Source: Streptomyces asoensis (lineage in GTDB: Bacteria > Actinomycetota > Actinomycetes > Streptomycetales > Streptomycetaceae). From it: DNA of 64,000 nucleotides. Position 1 is the first letter of the stretch. Every line of letters begins with the position of its first letter. This document shows positions 16,844 to 25,011 of the stretch, piece after piece. The notes beneath the pieces were generated by a model that saw only the letters and a program-made list of their open reading frames with translations, did not search any database and was not told where the DNA came from. The stretch lies in assembly GCF_013085465.1 (NCBI RefSeq), contig NZ_CP049838.1:2790001-2854000 (forward strand), written 5' to 3'. Made by a program: the position numbers and the translations under genes.

Positions 16844-19324
16844 CTACGCCTCCCTCACCCGCAGTGCGCGTGCCAGGTCGTCGAGTTGGTCGACGAGTTT
16901 GCGGCGTAGGGCGGGGATGGGGTCGGCGTCGGTGAGGCAGGCTTCGCCCAGGCGCAGGGTGTCGGGGTCGACGGCGTGGGCGGGGAAGGCCCAGCGGCCG
17001 GAGGCTTCGGCGATGGCGGGGCCGCGGCGGGCGGCGACGGCGACGGCGTCCTGGTAGAAGCGGGGGACGTAGTCGGCGACGAGGTCGGTCTGTTCGGGTT
17101 GCCAGAAGCCCTGGGCGGTGGCGGTGAAGAGGTAGTTGGAGAGGTTGTCGTCGTCGAACATGGCGGCCCAGGCGGTGCGTTTGGCGTCCGCGTCGGGGAG
17201 GGCGGCGCGGCAGCGGGCGGCGCCTTCCTGGCCGGTGGCGGAGGGGTCGCGGTCGAGTTCGGCGGCGATGGCGCGCTCGTCGGTGGCGCCGAGGACGGCG
17301 AGCCGGGCGAGGACGCGCCAGCGCAGGTCGGGGTCGAGTTCGGGGCCGCCGGGCACGGTGCCGTCGGCGAGCCAGGCGGCGATGGTGTCGGGGTGGGCGG
17401 CGACGTCGATGAAGTGGCGTACGGCGATGAGGCGCAGGCCGGGGTGGTCGCCGTCCTCGGTGCGGCGGATGAGGTCGCGGCAGAGGGCGGAGAGGGTGGC
17501 GACGGCGGCGGGGCGCTGCTCGGGGGTGACGTAGCGGTCGGCGAGGGGTCCGCAGGCGTAGGCGAGGACGCCTTGGACGAGGGCGAGGTCGGTCTCCCGG
17601 GGGAGGTGGGCGCGGGCTGTGTCGAGGTAGGCGGTGGGGGCGAGGTCTCCGTCGCGGACGGCGTCGCGCAGGGCGTTCCAGACGACGGCGCGGGTGAGCG
17701 GGTCGGGCAGGCCGGAGAGGCTGGTGCGGACGGTTTCGAAGGAGGCGGGGTCGAAGCGGACCTTGGCGTAGGTGAGGTCGCCGTCGTTGAGGAGCACCAG
17801 GGCGGGGCGCTTGCCGATGGGCTGGGGTGCGCTCTGCGGGATGTCGACTTCGAGGCGTTGGCGCAGGGTGAGGCTGCCTTCGTCGGCGAGGTCGAGGTCG
17901 TAGAGGCCGGCGGCGACGCGGTGCGGGCGGCTGCCGTGGTGGGTGATGGTGAGGGTGTGGTCGCCGTTGCTGCCGTTGAGGGTGGGGGTGAGGGTGTCGA
18001 CGCCGGTGGTGCGCAGCCAGGCGTCGGCCCAGGCGTGGACGTCTCGGTCGGTGTGGGCGGCGAGGGAGTCGATGAAGTCGGCGAGGGTGGCGTTGGCGAA
18101 GCGGTGGCGGGCGAAGTGGGTGTTGATGCCGGCGAGGAAGTCCTTCTCGCCGAGCCAGGTGACGAGTTGCCGTAGTGCGGAGGCGCCCTTGGCGTAGGAG
18201 ATGCCGTCGAAGTTGAGGAGGGCGGAGGCGGTGTCGTCGACGTTCTCGGGGGCGACGGGGTGGGTGGAGGGGCGCTGGTCGGCGTCGTAGCCCCAGGCTT
18301 TGCGGACGACGCCGAAGTCGGTCCAGGTGTCGGTGAAGCGGGTGGCTTCGGTGAGGGTCTGGTAGCCCATGTATTCGGCGAAGGACTCGTTGAGCCAGAT
18401 GTCGTCCCACCACTGGAGGGTGACGAGGTCGCCGAACCACATGTGGGCCATCTCGTGGGCGATGACCATGGCGCGGGTCTGGCGTTCGGTGTCGGTGACG
18501 GCGGAGCGGTAGACGAACTCGTCGCGGAAGGTGACGAGGCCGGGGTTCTCCATGGCGCCGGCGTTGAACTCGGGGACGAACGCCTGGTCGTAGGAGTCGA
18601 AGGGGTAGGGCTCCTCGAACTTCTCGTGGTAGCGGTCGTAGCACTGCTGGGTGATCTCGAGGAGTTCGTCGGCGTCGGCGTCGAGGTGGGGGGCGAGTGA
18701 GCGGCGGCAGTGGAGGCCGAAGGGGAGTCCCTGGTGTTCGGTGCGTACGGAGTGCCAGGGGCCGGCGGCGACGGCGACGAGGTAGGTGGAGATGAGGGGG
18801 GTGGGGGCGGCCTGCCAGCGGCCTTCGCCGAGGTGTTCGGTGATGCTGTTGGCGAGGACGGTCCAGGCTTCGGGGGCCGTGACGGTCAGCTCGAAGACGG
18901 ACTTGAGGTCGGGCTGGTCGAAGGCGGCGAAGACGCGTTGGACGTCTTCCATGAAGAGCTGGGTGTAGAGGTAGGTCTCGCCGTCGGTGGGGTCGGTGAA
19001 GCGGTGCATGCCTTCGCCGGTGCGGGAGTAGCGCATGCTCGCCCGGACGCGCAGTTCGTGGTCTCCGGCGGTGAGGTTCTTGAGGGGGAGCCGGTTGCCG
19101 TCGAGGGTCTCCGGGTCGAGGGGCTCACCGTCGAGGGTGACGGAGTGCAGTGCTGCGGGCCTGACCTCGACGAAGGTGTCCCCGTTGGCGCGCGCGGCGA
19201 ACCGGATGACGGTGCTGGACTCGAAGGTCTCGTCGCCGGTCGTCAGGTCGAGCTCGATGGTGTAGCGGTGGACGTCGAGGAGCTTGGCACGGCTCTGCGC
19301 TTCGTCGCGCGTCAGTACGGACAT
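16844..19324 (-). CDS. pepN: aminopeptidase N (M1 family)
   Basis: 826 residues from ATG 19324 (MSVLTRDEAQSRA); ATG 19333 is an in-frame alternative three codons upstream. Zinc metallopeptidase removing N-terminal residues from peptides in the cytoplasm. The exopeptidase motif GAMEN is at 256-260. The zinc site is H290-E291-x-x-H294 with the third ligand Glu313 in LNESFAEY, the canonical 18-residue spacing. The family beta-domain precedes them, and an ERAP1-like C-terminal helical domain fills the last 350 residues. Length fits actinobacterial PepN. Confidence 0.95.
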   Translation of the reverse strand: MSVLTRDEAQSRAKLLDVHRYTIELDLTTGDETFESSTVIRFAARANGDTFVEVRPAALHSVTLDGEPLDPETLDGNRLPLKNLTAGDHELRVRASMRYSRTGEGMHRFTDPTDGETYLYTQLFMEDVQRVFAAFDQPDLKSVFELTVTAPEAWTVLANSITEHLGEGRWQAAPTPLISTYLVAVAAGPWHSVRTEHQGLPFGLHCRRSLAPHLDADADELLEITQQCYDRYHEKFEEPYPFDSYDQAFVPEFNAGAMENPGLVTFRDEFVYRSAVTDTERQTRAMVIAHEMAHMWFGDLVTLQWWDDIWLNESFAEYMGYQTLTEATRFTDTWTDFGVVRKAWGYDADQRPSTHPVAPENVDDTASALLNFDGISYAKGASALRQLVTWLGEKDFLAGINTHFARHRFANATLADFIDSLAAHTDRDVHAWADAWLRTTGVDTLTPTLNGSNGDHTLTITHHGSRPHRVAAGLYDLDLADEGSLTLRQRLEVDIPQSAPQPIGKRPALVLLNDGDLTYAKVRFDPASFETVRTSLSGLPDPLTRAVVWNALRDAVRDGDLAPTAYLDTARAHLPRETDLALVQGVLAYACGPLADRYVTPEQRPAAVATLSALCRDLIRRTEDGDHPGLRLIAVRHFIDVAAHPDTIAAWLADGTVPGGPELDPDLRWRVLARLAVLGATDERAIAAELDRDPSATGQEGAARCRAALPDADAKRTAWAAMFDDDNLSNYLFTATAQGFWQPEQTDLVADYVPRFYQDAVAVAARRGPAIAEASGRWAFPAHAVDPDTLRLGEACLTDADPIPALRRKLVDQLDDLARALRVREA

Positions 19325-19504
19325 GAACGACATGCTGCCTGATACCGCTGGCCGGGCACAGGGGCGGATCGGTACGTGCCCTATGTCCCTTCTCGCGCCG
19401 GAGCGCCTTTCCGGTCGCGTGACGCGGTGGGTGCGGTGGGTGCGGCGGGCGGTACTGACGGGCTGTGTCCGGTCGGTCACCGGCAGCAGCGCCCGGCTCG
19501 CGGG

Positions 19505-19858
19505 TCAGTTCGGTGTGGGGGCCGGGCCGTTGACGGTGTCCTCGGCGATGCGCTCGTGGTGGCGGATGACCTCGGCGATGATGAAGGTGAGGAACTTCTC
19601 GGCGAACGCGGGGTCGAGTTTGGCGTCCTCGGCGAGGGAGCGCAGCCGGGCGATCTGGCGGGCCTCGCGGGCCTGGTCGGCGGGCGGCAGCTGGTGGCGG
19701 GCCTTGAGGTGGCCGACCTGCTGGGTGGCCTTGAAGCGCTCGGCGAGCATGTGGACGACGGCCGCGTCGATGTTGTCGATGCTGTTGCGCAGCCGGTCGA
19801 GCTCCTCGCGGACGGCGGGGTCGACGTCTCCGGGTCCGGGGGTGTTGCTGGTGGTCAT
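19505..19858 (-). CDS. monofunctional chorismate mutase, AroQ type
   Basis: A 117-residue all-helical enzyme that rearranges chorismate to prephenate on the way to Phe and Tyr. It begins the fold with REELDRLRNSIDNIDAAVVHMLAERFKATQQVGHLKA, which has the substrate-binding Arg and Lys pattern of the AroQ family, then ARQIARLRSLAEDAKLDPAFAEKFLTFIIAEVIRHHE. There is no fused dehydratase or dehydrogenase. The gene is 180 bases from pepN on the same strand and divergent from the next gene. Confidence 0.9.
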   Translation of the reverse strand: MTTSNTPGPGDVDPAVREELDRLRNSIDNIDAAVVHMLAERFKATQQVGHLKARHQLPPADQAREARQIARLRSLAEDAKLDPAFAEKFLTFIIAEVIRHHERIAEDTVNGPAPTPN

Positions 19859-19949
19859 GGGCGTTCACCCTAGTGCGTCCGCGGGACCCGCCCTGGGGGT
19901 GGCCTGCCCTTACAGTGGAATCGGGTCTCGGCGTCTTGGGGGTGCGGGC

Positions 19950-20879
19950 GTGGCGAACGGCGGGCCGGTCGAGCACGGGTACCCGCACCTGGAGACGGTG
20001 CGGGCGGCTGTCACGGCGTTGTACAGGCGGTTGTCGTACGACACCATCCATCAGTTCACGTCCAGTGTGGTCCCGGCGGACGTGGCGTTCTGCGACACCG
20101 ACGATCTGCATCTGGGGGTGCAGCGGGTGGCGCGTGAGCTGGTGCGGCACTACCGGTTGCCGGAGGCGCGGATGATCGTCGCGTTCCGTGCGATGGAGCA
20201 TGCGGCGAATGTGGAACTCACGGCGGGTCCGGAGTACTTCGTCGAGTTGAACGACCGGTTCCGTACGCATCGGCGGGACATCGGTGCGGCGCTGGCGCAC
20301 GAGATCATGCATGTCTATCTGCATCGGGTGGGTCTGTCGTTCCCGGGCACGCGGGACAACGAGATCCTGACGGACACGGCGACGACGTATCTGGGGGCGG
20401 GCTGGCTGCTGCTGGACGCGTACCGGGAGGACGCGGCGTCCTCGCAGAAGCTGGGGTATCTGACTCCGGAGGAGTTCGGGTATGTGCTGGCGAAGCGGTC
20501 GCTGGTCTTCGGTGAGGATCCGTCGGTGTGGTTCACGAGTGCGCAGGCGTACACGGCGTACGGGCGGGGTCTTGAGCGGGCCCGGCATGACGAGCGGCAG
20601 CCTCCGCTGACGGCGGCGGGCTGGGCGGGGCGGCGGCGGTACGCGCGCGATCGCCGGCATGCCCAGGACTCCCAGGACCACCAGGACCACCAGGACCACC
20701 GGGACCGTCGGTCGGTGGCGGCCCCGGACAGTCCGTACAGCTTCGCTCCGGACTCGCCGGGGGCGCTGCGGGTGACGTTTCCGTGTCCCACCTGTCATCA
20801 GCGGATCAGGGTGCCGGTCCGGGGGCGGGTCCGCGCCCGGTGCGCGCTGTGCCGGACGGTGCTGGAGTGCGACACGTAG
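19950..20879 (+). CDS. HExxH metalloprotease-like protein with C-terminal zinc ribbon
   Basis: 309 residues from GTG 19950, preceded by GGGGGTGCGGGC; upstream frame extension runs through the divergent gene and is rejected. The middle holds ALAHEIMHVYLHRVG, a gluzincin-type HExxH at 117-121, with DNEILTDTATTYLGAGWLLL after it offering Glu138 or Asp142 as a third metal ligand. The C-terminus has two Cys pairs (C279, C282, C298, C301) typical of a zinc ribbon, after a low-complexity linker of repeated Asp-His-Gln. There is no signal peptide, so it is probably cytoplasmic. I do not recognise a named family; activity is inferred from the motif only. Confidence 0.65.
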   Translation: MANGGPVEHGYPHLETVRAAVTALYRRLSYDTIHQFTSSVVPADVAFCDTDDLHLGVQRVARELVRHYRLPEARMIVAFRAMEHAANVELTAGPEYFVELNDRFRTHRRDIGAALAHEIMHVYLHRVGLSFPGTRDNEILTDTATTYLGAGWLLLDAYREDAASSQKLGYLTPEEFGYVLAKRSLVFGEDPSVWFTSAQAYTAYGRGLERARHDERQPPLTAAGWAGRRRYARDRRHAQDSQDHQDHQDHRDRRSVAAPDSPYSFAPDSPGALRVTFPCPTCHQRIRVPVRGRVRARCALCRTVLECDT

Positions 20880-20928
20880 GCGGGTTCTCGGGAGGCTCGC
20901 GTCCGGTACCCGTGGGTTTTGGGGAGGC

Positions 20929-21834
20929 CTACGCCCCGTACACCGTGCCCGGTGGCGTCGCGTGCGTCAGTAGCTTCTGTACGGCTTCCCCAGCCTCGGC
21001 GGGGGTCCACCGTGTTCCTTTGTCCGTGGTGGGTCCCGGCCGCCAGCCCTCCATGACGGTGATCCGTCCGCCGTCCGCCTCGAAGACGCGTCCGGTGACG
21101 CCCTGGCTCGCGGCGGAGCCGAGCCAGACGACCAGCGGGGAGACGTTCTCGGGGGCCATGGTGTCGAAGCCGTTCTCGGGGGCGGCCATGGTCGCGGCGA
21201 AGGTGCGCTCGGTCATGCGGGTGCGGGCGGCGGGTGCGATCGCGTTGACCTGGACGCCGTAGCGGGCGAGTTCGGCGGCGGCGACGAGGGTCAGGGCGAC
21301 GATCCCGGCTTTCGCGGCGCTGTAGTTGCCCTGTCCGACGGAGCCGAGCAGGCCCGCGCCGCTGCTGGTGTTGATGATGCGGGCGGCGGGCGGGCGGGCC
21401 GCCTTGGTCTCGGCGCGCCAGTGTGCGGCGGCGTGCTTGAGGGTGAGGAAGTGGCCTTTGAGGTGGACGCGCAGGACGGCGTCCCAGTCGTCGTCGGCCA
21501 GGTTGACGAGCATGCGGTCGCGCAGGAAGCCGGCGTTGTTGACGAGGGTGTCGAGGCGGCCGTAGGTGTCCAGGGCGGCGTCGATGAGGGTTGCGGCGCC
21601 TTCGGGGGTGGCGATGTCCCCGCCGTGTGCGACCGCTTCGCCGCCGGCGGCGCGGATCTCGTCCACGACCTGTCCGGCGGGGCTGTGGGGGCCGGGTGTG
21701 CCGTCGAGGCCGACGCCGAGGTCGTTGACGACGACACGGGCGCCCTCGGCGGCGAACGCGAGCGCGTGGGCGCGCCCGAGGCCGCGTCCCGCGCCGGTGA
21801 CGACGACGACGCGCCGGTGGCAGATTCCGCTCAT
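20929..21834 (-). CDS. short-chain dehydrogenase/reductase, Rv3548c-like, steroid cluster
   Basis: A 301-residue SDR with the NAD(P) site VTGAGRGLGRAHALAFAAEGARVVVNDLG, NNAGFLRDR, and the catalytic Ser-Tyr-Lys set in NTSSGAGLLGSVGQGNYSAAKAG. The N-terminal pattern and length resemble the 17-beta-hydroxysteroid-type (MFE-like) SDRs. Its position, adjoining a second SDR and divergent from echA20, matches Rv3548c-Rv3549c in the mycobacterial KstR2 regulon. The precise reaction of these two SDRs is not established to my knowledge. It lies one base from the next gene and is probably in one operon with it. Confidence 0.8.
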   Translation of the reverse strand: MSGICHRRVVVVTGAGRGLGRAHALAFAAEGARVVVNDLGVGLDGTPGPHSPAGQVVDEIRAAGGEAVAHGGDIATPEGAATLIDAALDTYGRLDTLVNNAGFLRDRMLVNLADDDWDAVLRVHLKGHFLTLKHAAAHWRAETKAARPPAARIINTSSGAGLLGSVGQGNYSAAKAGIVALTLVAAAELARYGVQVNAIAPAARTRMTERTFAATMAAPENGFDTMAPENVSPLVVWLGSAASQGVTGRVFEADGGRITVMEGWRPGPTTDKGTRWTPAEAGEAVQKLLTHATPPGTVYGA

Positions 21835-21835
21835 C

Positions 21836-22576
21836 TCACGTCTCCTTGTTGACGGTTGCGGCGTCGAGGAAGGCGGGCCGTTCGCCGCCTCCGTGCAGGA
21901 GCAGGCTCGCCCCGCTGATGTAGCGGGCCGCGTCGGAGGCGAGGAAGACGGCTGCCGCGCCCACGTCGGCGGGGAGGGCGAGCCGGCCGAGCGGGACGGT
22001 GCGGGCGACGGCTTCGACGCCGTCGTCGCCGCCGTAGTGGAGGTGGGTCAGTTCGGTGCGGACCATGCCGACGACGAGGGTGTTCACGCGTACCTCCGGG
22101 GCCCATTCGACGGCCATGGAGCGGGCGAGGTTCTCCAGGCCGGCCTTGGCCGCGCCGTAGGCGGCCGAACCGGGCGAGGGGCGGCTGCCGCTGACGCTGC
22201 CGATCATCACGATCGAGCCGTTCGCGTGCTTGAGGTGGTCGTACGCGGCGAGGGAGACGGTCAGTGGTGCGAGGAGGTTGAGTTCGATCACGCGCGCGTG
22301 CCGTGCGGCGTCGGCGTGCGCGAGGGGGCGGTAGGGGGCGCCGCCCGCGTTGTTGACGAGGACGTCGAGCCGGGGCAGCTCGGCGAAGAAGCGCCGTACG
22401 GCGTCGGTGTCGCGTACGTCGAGCGGCATGAACTCGGCTGTGCCGAGGGGGTGTTCCGGTGGTCGGCGGGCGCAGACCACGACCTGGGCGCCCGCGCGTG
22501 CGAGGGAGCGTGCGATACCGGCGCCCACTCCGCGGGTGCCGCCGGTGACGACGGCGACCTTCCCGTCCAGCTCCAT
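21836..22576 (-). CDS. short-chain dehydrogenase/reductase, Rv3549c-like, steroid cluster
   Basis: A 246-residue SDR: cofactor motif VTGGTRGVGAGIARSLARAG, NNAGGAPYRP, catalytic SVSGSRPSPGSAAYGAAKAG with YxxxK, and a C-terminal ISGASLLLHGGGERPAFL. It is the first gene of a two-gene minus-strand unit and is divergent from echA20. A palindromic operator sits between the two starts. It corresponds in place and size to mycobacterial Rv3549c. Its substrate within HIP degradation is unassigned. Confidence 0.8.
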   Translation of the reverse strand: MELDGKVAVVTGGTRGVGAGIARSLARAGAQVVVCARRPPEHPLGTAEFMPLDVRDTDAVRRFFAELPRLDVLVNNAGGAPYRPLAHADAARHARVIELNLLAPLTVSLAAYDHLKHANGSIVMIGSVSGSRPSPGSAAYGAAKAGLENLARSMAVEWAPEVRVNTLVVGMVRTELTHLHYGGDDGVEAVARTVPLGRLALPADVGAAAVFLASDAARYISGASLLLHGGGERPAFLDAATVNKET

Positions 22577-22582
22577 TCGCTG

Positions 22583-22619
22583 CTACCTTCCACCTAACAA
22601 ACGTTTGGTGGAAAGGTAG
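22583..22619. promoter_or_regulatory. KstR2-type operator between SDR and echA20
   Basis: The core AACAAACGTTTGGT (22596-22609) fits the mycobacterial KstR2 motif AnCAAGnnCTTGnT except that the inner G and C are A and T. It is flanked by outer inverted arms CTACCTTCCACC and GGTGGAAAGGTAG (one base bulge). It covers the space between the divergent starts. A near-copy lies at 28677-28690. Binding by the local TetR protein is inferred. Confidence 0.7.
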
Positions 22620-22630
22620 CTGATGCTTCC

Positions 22631-23386
22631 ATGGGTGTCTCCACCTCGTCCCCGGAAAAGGGACCGGAAAAGGGAATCGCGCTCGTCACGGTCGACTTCC
22701 CGCCGGTGAACGCGCTGCCGGTGAGCGGCTGGTTCGCCCTGGCCGACGCCCTGCGCGCGGCCGGCCGCGATCCCGGTACCCGGTGTGTGGTGCTGGCCGC
22801 CGAGGGGCGCGGGTTCAACGCGGGCGTGGACATCAAGGAGATCCAGGCGCAGGGGCCGAGCGCGCTCGTCGGCGCCAACCGCGGCTGCTTCGAGGCCTTC
22901 GCGGCGGTGTACGAGTGCGAGGTCCCGGTGGTGGCGGCGGTGCAGGGCTTCTGTCTGGGCGGCGGCGTCGGCCTGGTGGGGAACGCGGACGTGATCGTGG
23001 CGAGCGAGGACGCCGTGTTCGGGCTGCCCGAGCTGGACCGGGGCGCCCTGGGCGCGGCCACCCATCTGGCCCGGCTGGTCCCCCAGCACCTGCTGCGCGC
23101 CCTGTACTACACCTCGCGCACGGTCACGGCGGCCGAACTGCACGGGCACGGCTCGGTGTGGCGGGTGGTGCCGCCGGGCGAACTCCGCGCGGCGGCCCTG
23201 GAGCTGGCCGGCGAGATCGCCGCGAAGGACGGTGAGCTGCTGCGCCTGGCCAAGGCGGCCATCAACGGCATCGACCCGGTCGACGTGCGGCGCAGTTACC
23301 GCTTCGAGCAGGGCTTCACCTACGAGGCGAGCGTCGGCGGGGTGGCCGACCGGGTCCGTGACACCTTCGGAAGGGACGGTGACTGA
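22631..23386 (+). CDS. echA20: EchA20-like crotonase, ring-D hydrolase of HIP degradation
   Basis: A 251-residue enoyl-CoA hydratase/isomerase-fold protein. Oxyanion-hole segments are GRGFNAGVDIKEIQ and VQGFCLGGGVGLVGNADVIVAS. Mycobacterial EchA20 (Rv3550) hydrolyses the carbon-carbon bond of the five-membered ring D in the indene-CoA intermediate HIEC-CoA. This gene has the same neighbours in the same order (ipdA, ipdB, ipdC follow), which is the main reason for the name. ATG 22631 lies just beyond the operator. The stop abuts the ipdA GTG with no gap. Confidence 0.82.
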   Translation: MGVSTSSPEKGPEKGIALVTVDFPPVNALPVSGWFALADALRAAGRDPGTRCVVLAAEGRGFNAGVDIKEIQAQGPSALVGANRGCFEAFAAVYECEVPVVAAVQGFCLGGGVGLVGNADVIVASEDAVFGLPELDRGALGAATHLARLVPQHLLRALYYTSRTVTAAELHGHGSVWRVVPPGELRAAALELAGEIAAKDGELLRLAKAAINGIDPVDVRRSYRFEQGFTYEASVGGVADRVRDTFGRDGD

Positions 23387-24295
23387 GTGAGCGCCGACGC
23401 CGACAGGCCCACCGGCACGAGCGGGGCCGACGGGACCGATAGAACCGACATGACCGACAGAGCCGACAAGCTGCTGTCCGCGGACGAGGCGGTGTCCCGG
23501 CTGCGCAGCGGCATGACCCTCGGCATCGGCGGCTGGGGCTCCCGCCGTAAGCCGATGGCGCTGGTCAGGGCGCTGCTCCGGTCGGAGGTCACCGACCTCA
23601 CCGTCGTGTCGTACGGCGGCCCGGACGTCGGGATGCTCGCCGCGGCCGGCCGGATCCGGAAGCTGGTCACCGCGTTCGTCACCCTCGACTCGATCCCCTT
23701 GGAGCCGCACTACCGCGCCGCCCGCGAGCGCGGGGCCTTCGAGCTGACGGAGGTCGACGAGGCGATGTTCATGTGGGGTCTGCACGCGGCCGCGAACCGG
23801 CTGCCCTTCCTGCCCGTGCGGGCGGGGATCGGTTCGGACGTGATGCGGGTCAACCCCGGTCTGCGGACGGTGACTTCGCCGTACGAGGACCAGGAGACGT
23901 TCGTGGCCATGCCGGCGCTGCGGCTGGACGCGGCCCTGGTGCACGTCAACCGGGCCGACCGGCTGGGCAACGGGCAGTACCTGGGCCCGGATCCGTACTT
24001 CGACGACCTGTTCTGCGAGGCGGCGGACGCGGCGTACGTCAGCTGCGAACGGGTCGTCGACACCGCCGAGTTGACGAAGGCGGCGGCGCCGCAGTCGCTG
24101 CTGGTCAAGCGGCACACGGTGACGGGTGTGATCGAGGCCCCGAACGGGGCGCACTTCACGTCCTGCGCCCCCGACTACGGCCGGGACGAGGCGTTCCAGA
24201 AGCGGTACGCGACGACGCCCTGGCCCGAGTTCGCGGCGCGGTTCCTCGCCGGGGACGAGCAGGCGTACCGGTCGGCCGTCGGGGAGGAGTCATGA
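23387..24295 (+). CDS. ipdA: IpdA, CoA-transferase-fold subunit of the ring-C hydrolase
   Basis: 302 residues: a 25-residue Asp/Thr-rich leader, then the class I CoA-transferase alpha fold (ADKLLSADEAVSRLRSGMTLGIGGWGSRRKPMALVRALL, GGPDVGMLAAAGRIRKLV). In mycobacteria and Rhodococcus, IpdA with IpdB is not a transferase. It is a hydrolase that opens the last steroid ring (COCHEA-CoA to MOODA-CoA). A GTG start directly follows the echA20 stop, and the end overlaps ipdB by four bases, so subunits are made together. Confidence 0.85.
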   Translation: MSADADRPTGTSGADGTDRTDMTDRADKLLSADEAVSRLRSGMTLGIGGWGSRRKPMALVRALLRSEVTDLTVVSYGGPDVGMLAAAGRIRKLVTAFVTLDSIPLEPHYRAARERGAFELTEVDEAMFMWGLHAAANRLPFLPVRAGIGSDVMRVNPGLRTVTSPYEDQETFVAMPALRLDAALVHVNRADRLGNGQYLGPDPYFDDLFCEAADAAYVSCERVVDTAELTKAAAPQSLLVKRHTVTGVIEAPNGAHFTSCAPDYGRDEAFQKRYATTPWPEFAARFLAGDEQAYRSAVGEES

Positions 24296-25011
24296 GCGAG
24301 GTGACGCGCGCCGAGTACTGCGTGATCGCCTGTGCGGAGGCGTGGCGCGGCGCGGGCGAGATCCTGGCGAGCCCCATGGGTCTGATCCCCTCCGTCGGCG
24401 CCCGCCTCGCCCGGCACACCTTCGCGCCGGACCTGCTGCTGACCGACGGGGAGGCGCTGCTCGTCGGTCTCGACGGCACCGTCGAGGGCTGGCTGCCGTA
24501 CCGGCAGCATCTGGCGCTGGTCACCGGGGGGCGGCGGCACGTGATGATGGGCGCGAGCCAGATCGACCGGTACGGCAACCAGAACATCGCGTGCATCGGC
24601 GACTGGGCGAAGCCCACGCGGCAGCTGCTCGGGGTGCGGGGCGCGCCGGTCAACACGCTCAACAACCCGACGAGTTACTGGGTTCCGAGGCACTCCCGGC
24701 GGGTCTTCGTCGAGCGGGTCGACATGGTGTGCGGGGTCGGGTACGACCGTGCGGCCGGCGCGCGCCACCACCGCATCCCGCGGGTCGTCTCCGACCTCGG
24801 TGTCTTCGACTTCGCCACCCCCGACCGGTCGATGCGGCTGGCCTCGCTGCATCCCGGGGTGAGTGTCGAGCAGGTCCGGGAGGCGACGGGGTTCGACCTC
24901 GTGGTCCCGGACGAGGTGTCGCGCACCCGTGAGCCGACGGCGGGCGAACTGCGTCTGATCCGCGAGGTGATCGACCCGGAGGACACCCGGGCGCGGGAGG
25001 TCGCCTGCTGA
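24292..25011 (+). CDS. ipdB: IpdB, second subunit of the ring-C hydrolase
   Basis: A 239-residue CoA-transferase beta-fold protein. ATG 24292 overlaps the ipdA stop and has GGGGAGGAG upstream. Recognisable segments are LASPMGLIPSVGARLARHTFAPDLLLTDGEA, VMMGASQIDRYGNQNIACIGDW and YWVPRHSRRVFVERVDMVCGVG, the last typical of the IpdB branch. It partners IpdA in hydrolytic opening of ring C. The stop shares a base with the ipdC start (TGATG). Confidence 0.85.
   Translation: MSEVTRAEYCVIACAEAWRGAGEILASPMGLIPSVGARLARHTFAPDLLLTDGEALLVGLDGTVEGWLPYRQHLALVTGGRRHVMMGASQIDRYGNQNIACIGDWAKPTRQLLGVRGAPVNTLNNPTSYWVPRHSRRVFVERVDMVCGVGYDRAAGARHHRIPRVVSDLGVFDFATPDRSMRLASLHPGVSVEQVREATGFDLVVPDEVSRTREPTAGELRLIREVIDPEDTRAREVAC

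Noticed and set aside
16629..18644. 671-codon minus-strand frame overlapping pepN
   Set aside because: It shares the strand with pepN in another phase and is Arg/Pro-rich with no motif, whereas the pepN frame contains GAMEN and HExxH-18-E.
22583..22619. Palindrome as a terminator
   Set aside because: It stands between divergent starts, has no T-run and is repeated near another divergent start, so an operator fits better.
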